Shown: positions 52,729-61,665, counted from the stretch's first letter. The stretch is DNA of 64,000 nucleotides from Anaerosomatales bacterium (GCA_029210645.1 JARGFT010000004.1:69898-133897); one strand, 5' to 3'. A program made the numbers and translations. The notes: generated from the sequence alone by a model not told the origin.

Positions 52729-53223
52729 TCAGTAGTCCCAGAGGACCTCTCGTGCTTTGATGATGCCCAACTCGCGCATCCGGTGCATCATCTGGCTCTC
52801 ATTCACACCGAAAAGACCCGCCAGATAGCGATGATCGTTGAACCACTTCTTCGACTGCTCGCGCACCAACCGCTCCGGCAGAAGCAGTTCGCTCGCAGCC
52901 GCGCTGGCTTCCCGGTGCACCGGCTCGGAGTTGCGCGGATAGACCTCGGCCGGGTCGGCAAGCACGATGAGAACGTGGCCGAGCAGATGCGCCAACGTCT
53001 GCCTGCGACTGCCCTCCTCCAGAGCCGAGTTGAGCAGTATGACCGGCATGCCGTCCTCGGCGATGATCGCTCCGGAGAAGAAAGCGGGCAGGTGGGCGGC
53101 GCGCAGCGGCACGCCGAGGTCGGCCGCAAGATTCTCGATCGGCACCGGCGGCTCGTCGACCGAGGCGCGTCGGACCACCTCTGCGGCGATGGTGCGGTAG
53201 TGCATGTCGCTGTGCATCGGCAC
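52729..53223 (-). CDS. ImmA/IrrE-like protein lacking the catalytic Glu
   Basis: 164 aa of the ImmA/IrrE metallopeptidase fold. The expected HExxH reads H79-LLG-H83 (TLAHLLGH), so both zinc His ligands remain but the catalytic Glu is Leu. The third-ligand region (HREASAAASELLLP) is intact. It may be a zinc-binding sensor without protease activity. GTG 53223 has TGGAG 7 nt upstream. No partner helix-turn-helix repressor lies beside it. Confidence 0.8.
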   Translation of the reverse strand: MPMHSDMHYRTIAAEVVRRASVDEPPVPIENLAADLGVPLRAAHLPAFFSGAIIAEDGMPVILLNSALEEGSRRQTLAHLLGHVLIVLADPAEVYPRNSEPVHREASAAASELLLPERLVREQSKKWFNDHRYLAGLFGVNESQMMHRMRELGIIKAREVLWDY

Positions 53224-53437
53224 CGGGCAACTCCAGAGTCACATACCAGTCCTACTTCGTTGTATCGGCCGCTGGGTGCTCCGACATTCGCCCCGATTCT
53301 CCGAAGTGTCAGATCCATTCCCCCTTGGAGTGCCAACGTGCTGGCAAAACGCTCACACACCCGCGTCCGTAAACCGATACACAGAGAGGAAGCGCAGGAC
53401 GCGCGTCGCGTGTGGCGCGCGAACGGAGAGAGGCCTC

Positions 53438-55348
53438 GTGGATTCACGGGACTATCCGAAGGTCGAGGAGATGCTGCGGTTGCTCGCATCCGCAGTCACC
53501 GCCGCGCGCCTCTATCCCCCCTCCAGCGAGCTGCCCCAGCAGGCGCTCGAGCGATTCGTCGAGCACACCAACCAGATCACTCACGAACTCGGGACGCTAC
53601 GCCTGCTCGTAGATCCCCATGCGTTCCGGATGGGCGAGACGCCGCTTTCCGACCACCACCAGCAGACGATCGGCCTCGCCGAGAACCTGCACGCGATGCA
53701 GGTCGGCCAGCTCGTCGTTGCGCCGTGCCTGCAGTCCGCCGAAGCAGCCGCGTTCCTCTCGGTCGCCGCGCGTGACCCGCGTGAGGTGCGCGCGGCCGGC
53801 GGACCGCGTGCTGCGCTCACGGCCGCGGGCGCGAGCAGCATCGCGGTGATCGAGGTCAGTCTGCGCTCCTCCAACGAACAGGGGCTGCTCGGCGTCGACC
53901 TGATCAACGCCCCGCTCGCAGAGGTCGCCGAGGAGACGCTTGCCGCAGCCACCCGGTGGTACGCCGCTGCGGGCACCGACGAGGCGTTCGACGAGGTCGC
54001 CGGCGCGATCGGCCAGCTCGAACAGGCGACCCGCGACCTGGCCGCCTCCCGGATCGCTGACGCGATGATGCGCCTGAGCGAGGAGGAACGCGCCCGTATC
54101 CTGCTCTGTGCGATGGCGGCCGACGCAGCCAGGCGCCCCATGCGCGGTATGCTCGACGTCATCTCGCGCATGTCGCCGGCGACCATCACCCGGCTGCTGA
54201 AGGTCGCCTCGGCGCGCTGCGGTGCGCGGCCGGAGATGCTCGCCATCCCTCTCGATCTCCCGCCGGAGGCGGCCGAGGAGATAGCGGCACTGCTCGCGAC
54301 CTCGCCCCGCACCGAGGCGGAGTGCGGCGTGCCCGCCGACGCCAACGCCGCGCAGATGGCCACCGATGCGCTGATGCCCGGTGGCGAGACAGACCTCGAG
54401 CGACTCATGCACGACAGCGGGCAGACGCGGGCCGGCAAGGCCCTTGTGACCACGATCGCGGTCGTTCGCGAGCATCCGGAGGCGGATTCGATCCGCGCGC
54501 TCGGCGATGCACTGGCTCCCGCCGCCCGCTCCGGGGCCCTCACGACAGTCCGTGAGGCGCTGCGCACCATCGACACGCTTGCGACCGATCCGGTGCTGGC
54601 CGCGGAGACCGAGCTGGCGCGCGGGGGCCTGGGCGATCCCGAGGTGCTCGCCGAGGTGTGCCGCAGGGTCGCCACGGATGCCGATGCCGCCATCGCCGGA
54701 GAGCTGCTCTTCTCGGCGGGCGGTGTCGGCGCCGACGTGCTGCTCTCGCACTACGCAAACGCCGGCGCGGCCTCCCGCTCGCTGCTTCGGCCAGCGTTGC
54801 GAGGGATGTCCGAGCTGGTGGTCGGCGTCGCGTCACGCAGGCTGCGTTCTGACGACTCCGCGGCCGCGCTCGCAATCCTGTCCGCGCTACCCGATCTGGG
54901 CGAGCGCCAGGTACTCCCCGTCGTGACGGCGGCTCTGGAGCATCTCGACGTCGACGTCCGGCGCCGGGCGGTCAGCACGCTCGCCGAGATGAACGGCCCG
55001 GAGAGCCGCCGCGCGCTGGCGAAGTCCCTCGGACACTGGGATCCCGAGACCCGGCGGTGGGCGATCGGAGAAGTCGGGCGGGTGCAGGCGGCCGAGGCCA
55101 TCCCTTCCCTCGTCCGCATCCTCGAGGACATCAACGTGCTGGAAAGGAACCACGAACTGAAGAAGGAAGTGATAAAGTGCCTGGAAGCCATCGGCTCGCG
55201 TGATGCCGCTCCGGTTCTGGACCGCTGGTCGAGAAGGCGGTTCATCTTCGGTCGGAAGAACAAGGAGCTGAGGTTCCTGGCGCGACGCGCCGTCGAACGC
55301 CTGGCGGCGAATGAAGAGCCCCAGAAGGAGTCGATGCCACGTGACTGA
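53438..55348 (+). CDS. HEAT-repeat protein with N-terminal domain shared with the HD-GYP partner
   Basis: 636 aa. Residues 1-140 (VEEMLRLLASAVTAARLYPPSSELPQQALERFV) resemble the start of the next gene product, with the same AxLYPxSxxL pattern. The middle is Ala-rich helical; residues about 480-620 are HEAT/Armadillo repeats (DVDVRRRAVSTLAEMNGPESRRALAKSLG). No catalytic motif is visible. It overlaps the HD-GYP gene by 8 nt. GTG 53438 follows GGAGAGAGG. The 214-bp gap before it shows no clear promoter or RNA motif. Confidence 0.8.
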   Translation: MDSRDYPKVEEMLRLLASAVTAARLYPPSSELPQQALERFVEHTNQITHELGTLRLLVDPHAFRMGETPLSDHHQQTIGLAENLHAMQVGQLVVAPCLQSAEAAAFLSVAARDPREVRAAGGPRAALTAAGASSIAVIEVSLRSSNEQGLLGVDLINAPLAEVAEETLAAATRWYAAAGTDEAFDEVAGAIGQLEQATRDLAASRIADAMMRLSEEERARILLCAMAADAARRPMRGMLDVISRMSPATITRLLKVASARCGARPEMLAIPLDLPPEAAEEIAALLATSPRTEAECGVPADANAAQMATDALMPGGETDLERLMHDSGQTRAGKALVTTIAVVREHPEADSIRALGDALAPAARSGALTTVREALRTIDTLATDPVLAAETELARGGLGDPEVLAEVCRRVATDADAAIAGELLFSAGGVGADVLLSHYANAGAASRSLLRPALRGMSELVVGVASRRLRSDDSAAALAILSALPDLGERQVLPVVTAALEHLDVDVRRRAVSTLAEMNGPESRRALAKSLGHWDPETRRWAIGEVGRVQAAEAIPSLVRILEDINVLERNHELKKEVIKCLEAIGSRDAAPVLDRWSRRRFIFGRKNKELRFLARRAVERLAANEEPQKESMPRD

Positions 55349-56819
55349 CACCGGACCCGCACGCGAGGAGCTCGAGTCGCCATCGGAGATGGCTGCGCAG
55401 ATAGCTCCCGCGGCCCGAGCGCCCTTCGCCGACCCCGCGCGCCTGGCAAGAGCCAAGGAACTCGTGCGGGCACTCGCCGTCTCGCACACCAACGCCGGCC
55501 TCTACCCGGCCAGCCACCCGCTCGTCGAGCAATCGCTCGGCGAACTCGTCACCGCCGTTGACGATCTGAGGGCCGCCGGCTTCCGCGACGTGACCATCAA
55601 CATCTACAAGGGGACCCTCTTCGTCGAGAACCAGGTGTTCCCCGAGGAGAGCGTTACCTACCGGAGGATGATCGAGGACCTGCTCGGCACCGGCATCTCC
55701 GCGCTGACCTTCCTCGAGTCGTTTGCCGTCGCCGACGCCGCCGCCCTGACCGAGATCATCTCCGACGCATCGGTCGCCGACATCGACGCGGCGCGCACGA
55801 TCCTCGAGCGCCGCAACTCGGCAGGTGTCGACATCGCCGAGACGACTGCGCTCGAAAACGCGGGCCGGGAGGAGGAGGGCCGGGAGAACAAGGCAGCCGC
55901 GCGCCGGAGTCGCGACACGGGCATCGAAGCGATGCGCGACGTGGAGACGCAGGCCAAACTCGGCAAGGTCTTCGAGGTCGAGCCGCTCCAGGGCGTTGTG
56001 AGTTCGCTCCTCGACAACCTGTTCCGCGATCCGGCCGCCGTTCTCGGCCTGACGGCGATAAAGGGCCACGACGATTACACGCTCAACCACTCCATCAACG
56101 TCTGCATCCTCTCGCTCTCGCTCGGAGCCACGCTCGCGCTGGATCCGCAGTCGTTGCGCTCGCTCGGCCTGTCTGCACTCCTCTACGATCTCGGGAAGGT
56201 GCGTATCCCCGAGGACATCCTCAACAAGCAGGGCCCGCTCACCACCGACGAGTGGCACATCGTCAAGAGCCATGCCGAGGAGGGTGCCGACCTGCTCAAG
56301 CGCATCCAGCTCGTCGACGAGATGCCGATGGTGGTCGCCTTCGAACACCACCAGCGCCACGACCTTCAGGGATACCCCGCCCCGCCGTCCGGTCAGGAGC
56401 AACACCTCTTCAGTAAGATCGTCGCCCTGTGCGACGCGTACGACGCGATGACCACGCGTCGGCCGTTCCGCAGGGAGATCCGTCCCGACAAGGCGCTCGC
56501 CGTGCTCATGCAGGGTCGCGGTAAGGCCTACGATCCCAATCTCACCAAGGCCCTCGTGGCGATGTTGGGCATCTATCCCATGGGAGCGGTCGTCGTGCTC
56601 GACGACGGATCGACCGCGGTGGTCTTCCGGGTCAACAGCGACGACCTGCTGCACCCGCGGGTCAAGGTCCTCGCCGACTCGGCAGGCCGCTGGTTCGAGG
56701 AGCCCGAGCTTGTCGACTTGCGCGTCGTCGATCCGGGTAGCGGGCAGTTCGCTCACTCGATCGCGGACTGCGTACCTGCGGCTGATGCGGGCATCGAGGA
56801 CGTCTGGCAGTACCTGTAG
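55341..56819 (+). CDS. HD-GYP domain protein with substituted HD motif
   Basis: 492 aa. Residues 35-145 are the domain shared with the HEAT protein, and a charged linker spans 165-205. The HD-GYP domain covers about 235-440: H250 (LNHSINV), HAEEGADLL (311), EHHQRHDLQGYP (GYP at 344-346) and DAYDAMTT. The hallmark HD reads Y282-D283 (LLYDLGK), losing a metal ligand. Cyclic-di-GMP hydrolysis is therefore doubtful; it may bind the nucleotide as an effector. GTG 55341 has AAGGAG 10 nt upstream. Confidence 0.88.
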   Translation: MTDTGPAREELESPSEMAAQIAPAARAPFADPARLARAKELVRALAVSHTNAGLYPASHPLVEQSLGELVTAVDDLRAAGFRDVTINIYKGTLFVENQVFPEESVTYRRMIEDLLGTGISALTFLESFAVADAAALTEIISDASVADIDAARTILERRNSAGVDIAETTALENAGREEEGRENKAAARRSRDTGIEAMRDVETQAKLGKVFEVEPLQGVVSSLLDNLFRDPAAVLGLTAIKGHDDYTLNHSINVCILSLSLGATLALDPQSLRSLGLSALLYDLGKVRIPEDILNKQGPLTTDEWHIVKSHAEEGADLLKRIQLVDEMPMVVAFEHHQRHDLQGYPAPPSGQEQHLFSKIVALCDAYDAMTTRRPFRREIRPDKALAVLMQGRGKAYDPNLTKALVAMLGIYPMGAVVVLDDGSTAVVFRVNSDDLLHPRVKVLADSAGRWFEEPELVDLRVVDPGSGQFAHSIADCVPAADAGIEDVWQYL

Positions 56820-56838
56820 GAGACCTACGGAGGAGAGC

Positions 56839-57624
56839 ATGGGGGACGCGCCGGTGACAGGACTCCCCCGCTGGCCTCTGGACGATGCCGAGGCACGCCT
56901 GCTCGAATCCGCATCCGCAGTCGCCGACTCGCTCGAGCAAGGGCTCGCCGCTCCGTTGCCCGACCGCGGACGCTCCGGCACCGACGAGGCTGGTCTGATC
57001 GGTGCCTTTCACGCCGTCCGTGCTCTGCGGTGCCTGCGGACCGTCGTGGTCACCTGCCGGTCGGGCTACGCCGTCGAGTCCGCGCCGCTCGTACGCTCGA
57101 TGCTCGAGGACTCGGTGAGCCTGAGATATCTCTCACTACGCCCTCACTCACGAGTGCGTGCGTGGCTGCACTTCGACGAGCAGCGCTCGCTCGAGTACTG
57201 GAAGCTCAGCGAACGTCTCGGTCTCGGATTGCAGAAGAGCGACCACATCCGGCGCATCGAGGACGGGCGGAACCCCTCGGGCAGCCCCGTGTGGTGGTCC
57301 AACAAGACCCCGTCGGCGATGGCGCGGGAGCTCAAAGGTGCCGACCCGGACCTCTCGCAGACCTTCAAGGCCCTCTACCCGTGGCTCTCCGATGTTGCAC
57401 ACGCGAACATCAAGACCACGAGCAGCTACTACTTTGCCGACGGCGACGAGGAGCCAGCGCTGCGGGTCGGGCCGTCGAACCACCTGATGCAGCTGATGGT
57501 CAGCCTGTCGGTCGCGCTCTCGGTCCGCATCTGCGTGACCGCACACGATCTGGGTGCCGAGATCGAGATCGCGCCGATACTGGCGGCGAAGGGCGCGTTC
57601 GACCAGATCGATGCGGCTCTGTAG
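56839..57624 (+). CDS. DUF5677-like protein
   Basis: 261 aa, all helical, no membrane segment. AVESAPLVRSMLEDSVSLRYL and the later LYPWLSDVAHANIKTTSSYY match the DUF5677/abortive-infection-adjacent helical family, whose role is unknown. ATG 56839 has GGAGGAG just upstream, 19 bp after the HD-GYP stop, so it is probably cotranscribed. It ends in a strong hairpin at 57664. Confidence 0.7.
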   Translation: MGDAPVTGLPRWPLDDAEARLLESASAVADSLEQGLAAPLPDRGRSGTDEAGLIGAFHAVRALRCLRTVVVTCRSGYAVESAPLVRSMLEDSVSLRYLSLRPHSRVRAWLHFDEQRSLEYWKLSERLGLGLQKSDHIRRIEDGRNPSGSPVWWSNKTPSAMARELKGADPDLSQTFKALYPWLSDVAHANIKTTSSYYFADGDEEPALRVGPSNHLMQLMVSLSVALSVRICVTAHDLGAEIEIAPILAAKGAFDQIDAAL

Positions 57625-57663
57625 GTACGCGCACGGGGCCAGACGTCCCCGGAGCGAACGAGA

Positions 57664-57691
57664 GAGGGCCGCCCCCTCGGGGACGGCCCTC
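57664..57691. terminator. Bidirectional terminator between DUF5677 gene and tRNA-Phe
   Basis: GAGGGCCG (57664-57671) pairs with CGGCCCTC (57684-57691), with an inner CCCC/GGGG extension. Plus-strand exit is GTATCATCTT, and minus-strand exit TCTCTCGTTC. It serves the gene ending at 57624 and the tRNA transcribed toward it. Confidence 0.65.
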
Positions 57692-57702
57692 GTATCATCT
57701 TA

Positions 57703-57778
57703 TGGTGGCCAGAGACGGACTTGAACCGCCGACACGCGGATTTTCAATCCGCTGCTCTACCATCTGAGCTACCTGGCC
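57703..57778 (-). tRNA. tRNA-Phe (anticodon GAA), CCA encoded
   Basis: Cloverleaf on the minus strand. Acceptor GGCCAGG/TCTGGCC; D-arm GCTC-AGATGGTA-GAGC; anticodon stem GCGGA/TCCGC with loop TTGAAAA (anticodon GAA); T-arm GGCGG-TTCAAGT-CCGTC. Discriminator A (57706) is followed by encoded CCA (57705-57703). Confidence 0.97.
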
Positions 57779-57793
57779 GTGTAGTGCTCGAAC

Positions 57794-57822
57794 ATACTAG
57801 CGAGGCCCCCGATGCCGGTCAA
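57794..57822 (-). promoter_or_regulatory. Promoter of tRNA-Phe
   Basis: On the minus strand TTGACC (57822-57817), 17 bp, TAGTAT (57799-57794). The start would be about 9 nt before the mature 5' end. The -35 hexamer matches that of tRNA-Gln exactly. Confidence 0.7.
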
Positions 57823-57856
57823 GACGACCGCCGGGTGTGAGCCGGCGCGCCCGTGC

Positions 57857-58948
57857 CTATCTGCCCTGCATCTGGCGCAGGTAGGGGTATGGATTGACGG
57901 CGCTGCCGCCGGGGTGGATCTCGTAGTGCAGGTGCGGAGCGCTGGCGCTCGCGTTGCCCGAGTAGCCCACCGTGCCGATGACCTGACCCGCTCTGACGCG
58001 ACCGGAACTCACCGAGATGCTGTTGAGATGCATGTAGTAGAAGGTCCAGCCGTTGTCGGCCTTCAGGCGGATGTACAGGCCGCTCGTGGACCCGTTGCTC
58101 GCGCTCACGGAGCCGGACATCGTCGCCACGACCGGCGTTCCGGTCGCCGCCATGATGTCGGTACCCTTGTGCCGCCTGCGTCCGCCGGCGCGCGAGGCGC
58201 CCCAGGTATCGCTGTAGTAGTTGGGGCCCGCGACCGGGAACACCATGCCGTTGGGTCCGGCGACCGCTGAGACGTTACCGGCCCTGGAGGGTGTCGGCGC
58301 AGGCGCACGACCGGCCGCGGCCTGCGCCGCCTGGCGAGCGGCCTCCTCGCGGCGCGCCGCCTCGGCAAGCTCGCGCTGAACGCGCTCGTACTCGGCCTTC
58401 TTGTCCTGAAGCTTCTTCTGCAGCGAGTCGCGCTCGGCCTTGAAGCGCTCGGCGTTCTCGGCGCGCTCCTGCTGCTCGATCTCGAGGCGCTCGCGGTCTT
58501 CACGCAGCTCGGTGAGCAAGCCGTCGACCCGCTCGATGGTGGCCGCGTCGACACTCGCTATCCGGCTCGCGTACTCCATACGCGTCACGAAGTCCGCGAA
58601 GTCCTGTGCGCCGAGGAGAAAGCCCATCAGACCGAGACTATCGCTGCGGTACCACGACGCCATGCGCCCCTCGAGCTGAAGCTGGGCCGCATCGAGAGCG
58701 ATCTCGTTCTCACCGATGCGCGCAGCGGTCTTCTCGATCTCTGCTTCGGTCTCGTCGAGTGCCCAGAAGGCCTTGTCGTAGGCGGCACCGGCGCGCTTGA
58801 AATCGTCGTTGATGGTGTTGAGCTCCGCCTGCAGCTGCTCGACGCGCGACTTGGCGGCGGGTGCCTGGGTAGGCAGAAGAAGCGCCACGGCAAGCAGTGC
58901 CATGACGACTATCGACAGTGCGCGCACTGAACGTATGGTTCCGGTCAT
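57857..58948 (-). CDS. Secreted M23 peptidase with coiled coil
   Basis: 363 aa. A signal peptide (residues about 1-32, IVVMALLAVALLLPTQAPAA) is followed by coiled coil (35-215) and a C-terminal M23 domain with RRHKGTDIMA (HxxxD) and PHLHYEI (HxH), both metal motifs intact. It is the second such enzyme here, with the same plan as the one at 35494 but low sequence identity. ATG 58948 or GTG 58954 may start it; the upstream GGGTGAG fits neither well. Confidence 0.9.
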   Translation of the reverse strand: MTGTIRSVRALSIVVMALLAVALLLPTQAPAAKSRVEQLQAELNTINDDFKRAGAAYDKAFWALDETEAEIEKTAARIGENEIALDAAQLQLEGRMASWYRSDSLGLMGFLLGAQDFADFVTRMEYASRIASVDAATIERVDGLLTELREDRERLEIEQQERAENAERFKAERDSLQKKLQDKKAEYERVQRELAEAARREEAARQAAQAAAGRAPAPTPSRAGNVSAVAGPNGMVFPVAGPNYYSDTWGASRAGGRRRHKGTDIMAATGTPVVATMSGSVSASNGSTSGLYIRLKADNGWTFYYMHLNSISVSSGRVRAGQVIGTVGYSGNASASAPHLHYEIHPGGSAVNPYPYLRQMQGR

Positions 58949-59027
58949 TCTCACCCGGTTCGTTGCGGGGAGATGCGCGCGCGGCGCGCATCGCGAAGCC
59001 CCCTCAGGTGTATCATCTCGACAGAGT

Positions 59028-59036
59028 AGTATAGCA
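59028..59036 (-). promoter_or_regulatory. Extended -10 promoter of the M23 gene
   Basis: On the minus strand TGCTATACT, identical to the capA element at 26565. It gives a leader of about 70 nt to the start near 58948 and lies 56 bp after the PQQ-protein stop. Confidence 0.5.
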
Positions 59037-59091
59037 TGCGGCGCGCCAACTCAGACGCCCAAAGCGCCGGACGAGACTCTGACCTGCCAGT

Positions 59092-60720
59092 TCATTCAGG
59101 CGCCCCGAGGCAGTAGAGATACCCGTCTCGCGACCCGATGTAGACGCGACCCTCCCACACCAGAGGGGTCGATTCGAACGAACCTCCGCCGGAGAACACT
59201 GCCGTCTCGGACACGCTCACTCTGTGCCACGAGCCGTCCCGGGCCCGCAGCAGGACGCCGTCCCCGTCCCCGTCCTCCTCGGCCGGCTCCGTCTCCACCC
59301 TGAGCACGCGCACCCTGCCGTCGTAACCCGCGGTGACGATGGAGTCGCCGACGATCACCGGAGTCGATATCGCTCCTCCGATGTATTCGCGGTGGACGAG
59401 CACCGGCCGCGGGAGATCTGACTCGCGGTTGGGGCCGATGGTGGTCCCGTCCACCAGGTCCTGCGACACGACGTAGAGATAGCCATCGACCGAGTTGAAC
59501 GCCGCGAGCGGCGGTCTGATGCGGTCGGGATCGGTGGCGTCGTCGATGGCCACCGAGCCGATCACGCCGCCGAGCCACTCACCGATGCTGCGGTCCTCGG
59601 TCGGGAAGTACCACACCACCGCGTCGTCGGGTGGTTTCGTCGGATCGAGCAGATAGACACCCCCGGGTCCGGCGATGTACTGCTTTTCGACCGCGACTAG
59701 CAGGTGCCCGTCCGCGTTCACCACCACCGTACCGTCAAGGTCCGATCCGATGTAGAAGTCCCAGACGATGCTGAGGTCCTCGAGATCGAGCCCGTACACG
59801 TGACCTGAACCTGCGGAGATGTAGAGCGTCGTACCGGAGATGGCCGGTGAGGACTCCAGCACGAGGTTGCCGCCGTGCCGCTGGATGTCGGTCGCAGTGT
59901 AGAGTTCGGGCGAGCGCGCGATCACCTGCGGACGTCGCCACCTCTCCCACTCGACGGTCGCCGTGGGCTCGAGCGCGTAGACGTAGCCCGACTCCACGGC
60001 CGCGTAGAGACGTCCGTGCGCGTAGAGCGCGCTCGCATCGACGTCCTGGCTGTACGAGCGCGTCCGCGGCACGGGAAGCCGCCAGAGCTCATCCCCGGAC
60101 GCGTACGACACGCCCCTGAACGGCGCGATCAGGGGGTCGCCTGCCGGCACTCCCACGCCGCGCCTCGAGCCGGCTACCACGATGTAGCGTGACGGATCGC
60201 CGGCAGCGCCCGGCGGAGCGAACACGGTGTTGGTGCCCTTGATCACGTCGGGAAACGTGTACGTCCAGATCTCCTCACCTGACTGCGCATCGATCTTGCG
60301 CAGGTCATGGTCGTACCCGCCGATGAGCAGGTAGTCGCGACCGTTCTCCCGCACGAGCGTCGGCTGTCCCGTCCAGCCGGTCCCGGACCACTGCACCAGC
60401 GCCCCGCCCGGACCGGTGGTCGTACCCGTCCCGATGCGCGCCTTCCAGATGAGGTCCAGTCGCTCGGGAACCGGCCCGCGTCCGTACGTGCGCCGGTGAG
60501 CGTCGCCGAGGAACGTCGAGACCTTGATGCCGTCACCTTCGGGCCCGGAAGGGGTCGGAGGCATCGGGCCCTGGACAGGACGGGGAGGTCGCGATCCCCC
60601 GTCAGGGACAGACGGCTCGACCGTCCCCGTTTCCTCCCCGGCAGTCGTCGATGGGAGGAGGTCGCACGCGGGGAGCAAGAGGAGTGCGGCGACGAGTAGT
60701 GCTGCGAGAGCGACCCGCAC
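59092..60720 (-). CDS. PQQ-like beta-propeller lipoprotein
   Basis: 542 aa. A lipoprotein signal (LAALLVAALLLLPAC, Cys about residue 18) is followed by a Pro/Gly linker and a beta propeller. Repeats include DAQSGEEIWTYTFP, YASGDELWRLPV, LDLEDLSIVWDFYIG and C-terminal VYIGSRDGYLYCLG. No PQQ-dehydrogenase catalytic residues are evident; the protein is probably a scaffold or surface protein. GTG 60720 has GGGAGGG just upstream. It follows the CcdA-like gene by 49 bp. Confidence 0.82.
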   Translation of the reverse strand: MRVALAALLVAALLLLPACDLLPSTTAGEETGTVEPSVPDGGSRPPRPVQGPMPPTPSGPEGDGIKVSTFLGDAHRRTYGRGPVPERLDLIWKARIGTGTTTGPGGALVQWSGTGWTGQPTLVRENGRDYLLIGGYDHDLRKIDAQSGEEIWTYTFPDVIKGTNTVFAPPGAAGDPSRYIVVAGSRRGVGVPAGDPLIAPFRGVSYASGDELWRLPVPRTRSYSQDVDASALYAHGRLYAAVESGYVYALEPTATVEWERWRRPQVIARSPELYTATDIQRHGGNLVLESSPAISGTTLYISAGSGHVYGLDLEDLSIVWDFYIGSDLDGTVVVNADGHLLVAVEKQYIAGPGGVYLLDPTKPPDDAVVWYFPTEDRSIGEWLGGVIGSVAIDDATDPDRIRPPLAAFNSVDGYLYVVSQDLVDGTTIGPNRESDLPRPVLVHREYIGGAISTPVIVGDSIVTAGYDGRVRVLRVETEPAEEDGDGDGVLLRARDGSWHRVSVSETAVFSGGGSFESTPLVWEGRVYIGSRDGYLYCLGAPE

Positions 60721-60769
60721 GTACCCTCCCTTCACGGACGAGCGGCGCACCGCACCATAACGGGCATTG

Positions 60770-61111
60770 TCACCCAGCACGGCTCTCAGCGTCCATGCGG
60801 GGGATGTTGAAGTGCAGGACCTCGAGCATGCGCAGGCCAAGCACGACGCAGATCGCAGCGACGAGGTAGTTGGCCCAGGAGCCCACGAAGATGGCGACCA
60901 GGCCGAGCGAGCGCCACGTCGCGCGATTCACGCTTCCGCTCGCGGCGACCTCACCCGGCAGGGAGCCGGTGACGCCGAAGATCGCCGTCACCATCGGCAG
61001 CACGCACGGGCCGAAGCCGGCAAGCACGCCCCCGACCAGCGCGATGGCGAAGGACACGACCGTGATACTGGAAAGCTGGGCCCCGAGCTGGGCCGAGAGC
61101 GCGTCGAACAC
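60770..61111 (-). CDS. Short CcdA/DsbD-like membrane protein, apparently truncated
   Basis: 113 aa. Helix 1 carries the CcdA hallmark GVLAGFGPCVLPM, with one redox Cys. A short linker and one or two further helices (WRSLGLVAIFVG; YLVAAICVVLGLRMLEVL) follow, then RMDAESRAG and a stop. Usual CcdA proteins have six helices and a second Cys in helix 4, both absent. It may be a remnant, or a half-size family working as an oligomer. GTG 61111 starts 2 nt after the thioredoxin stop. Confidence 0.55.
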   Translation of the reverse strand: MFDALSAQLGAQLSSITVVSFAIALVGGVLAGFGPCVLPMVTAIFGVTGSLPGEVAASGSVNRATWRSLGLVAIFVGSWANYLVAAICVVLGLRMLEVLHFNIPRMDAESRAG

Positions 61112-61113
61112 GG

Positions 61114-61655
61114 CTACCCGTTCCTGGCAGCGCTGAGGAGCGCGTCAAGACGATCGCGCATCCCGTCGTCGTCGAGCACGCCGGTGTGATGATCGACCAC
61201 CGTGCCGTCCGGGGCGAGGAAGAAGGACGTCGGGATGTACTGGAACGCGAACCGGGAGAGCAGCGGCTGCGCGGCGGGGTCGTCGGTGTAGACATCGACG
61301 AAGGTGATGGCCTCGGCGTACTCCGGCAGCACCCGGGAGACCGCGGCCTCGATCTCGACACAGGACGGACAGGTCGAAGAATGGAACATCACGTAGATCG
61401 GCTTGCCCGCGGAGAGCGCCGCATCGTACGCAGAGACCGGGTCGGAGGCGGATGCCGCCGGGCTACCCTCGCTCGGCCCCCTGCCAGCTGCCCGGCTTGC
61501 GTGCCGTCGGCAAGACGCCACCCGATCAACACGACGAAGACGAGTGCGACCCCGAGGACTATGAGCGCCTTGCCTCTCGACAACGGCGCAGCCGTTGCCT
61601 CGTCCTGCACGGGACCCACCGGTTCGCCCTCCCGGGTCTTCTGCTCGTCTGCCAT
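61114..61655 (-). pseudogene. Membrane-anchored thioredoxin-like protein, frameshifted in a G-run
   Basis: The N-terminal segment from ATG 61655 encodes a membrane helix (KALIVLGVALVFVVLIGWRL). The remainder, in another frame, is a thioredoxin fold with redox CPSC (FHSSTCPSCVEIE) and cis-Pro (FQYIPTSFFL). Adding one base in the CCCCC run (61477-61481, G-run on the coding strand) joins them as QLAGGPSEGSPAAS without a stop. Either a sequencing miscount or a real (perhaps slippage-corrected) frameshift is possible. If intact it would carry reducing equivalents outside the membrane with the CcdA-like protein. Confidence 0.75.
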
Positions 61656-61665
61656 GCGCCCGCCC

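Noticed and set aside
53224..53437. Possible c-di-GMP riboswitch before the HEAT/HD-GYP genes
   Set aside because: The region lacks the conserved GEMM-I core and tetraloop features; no stable fold was evident by eye.
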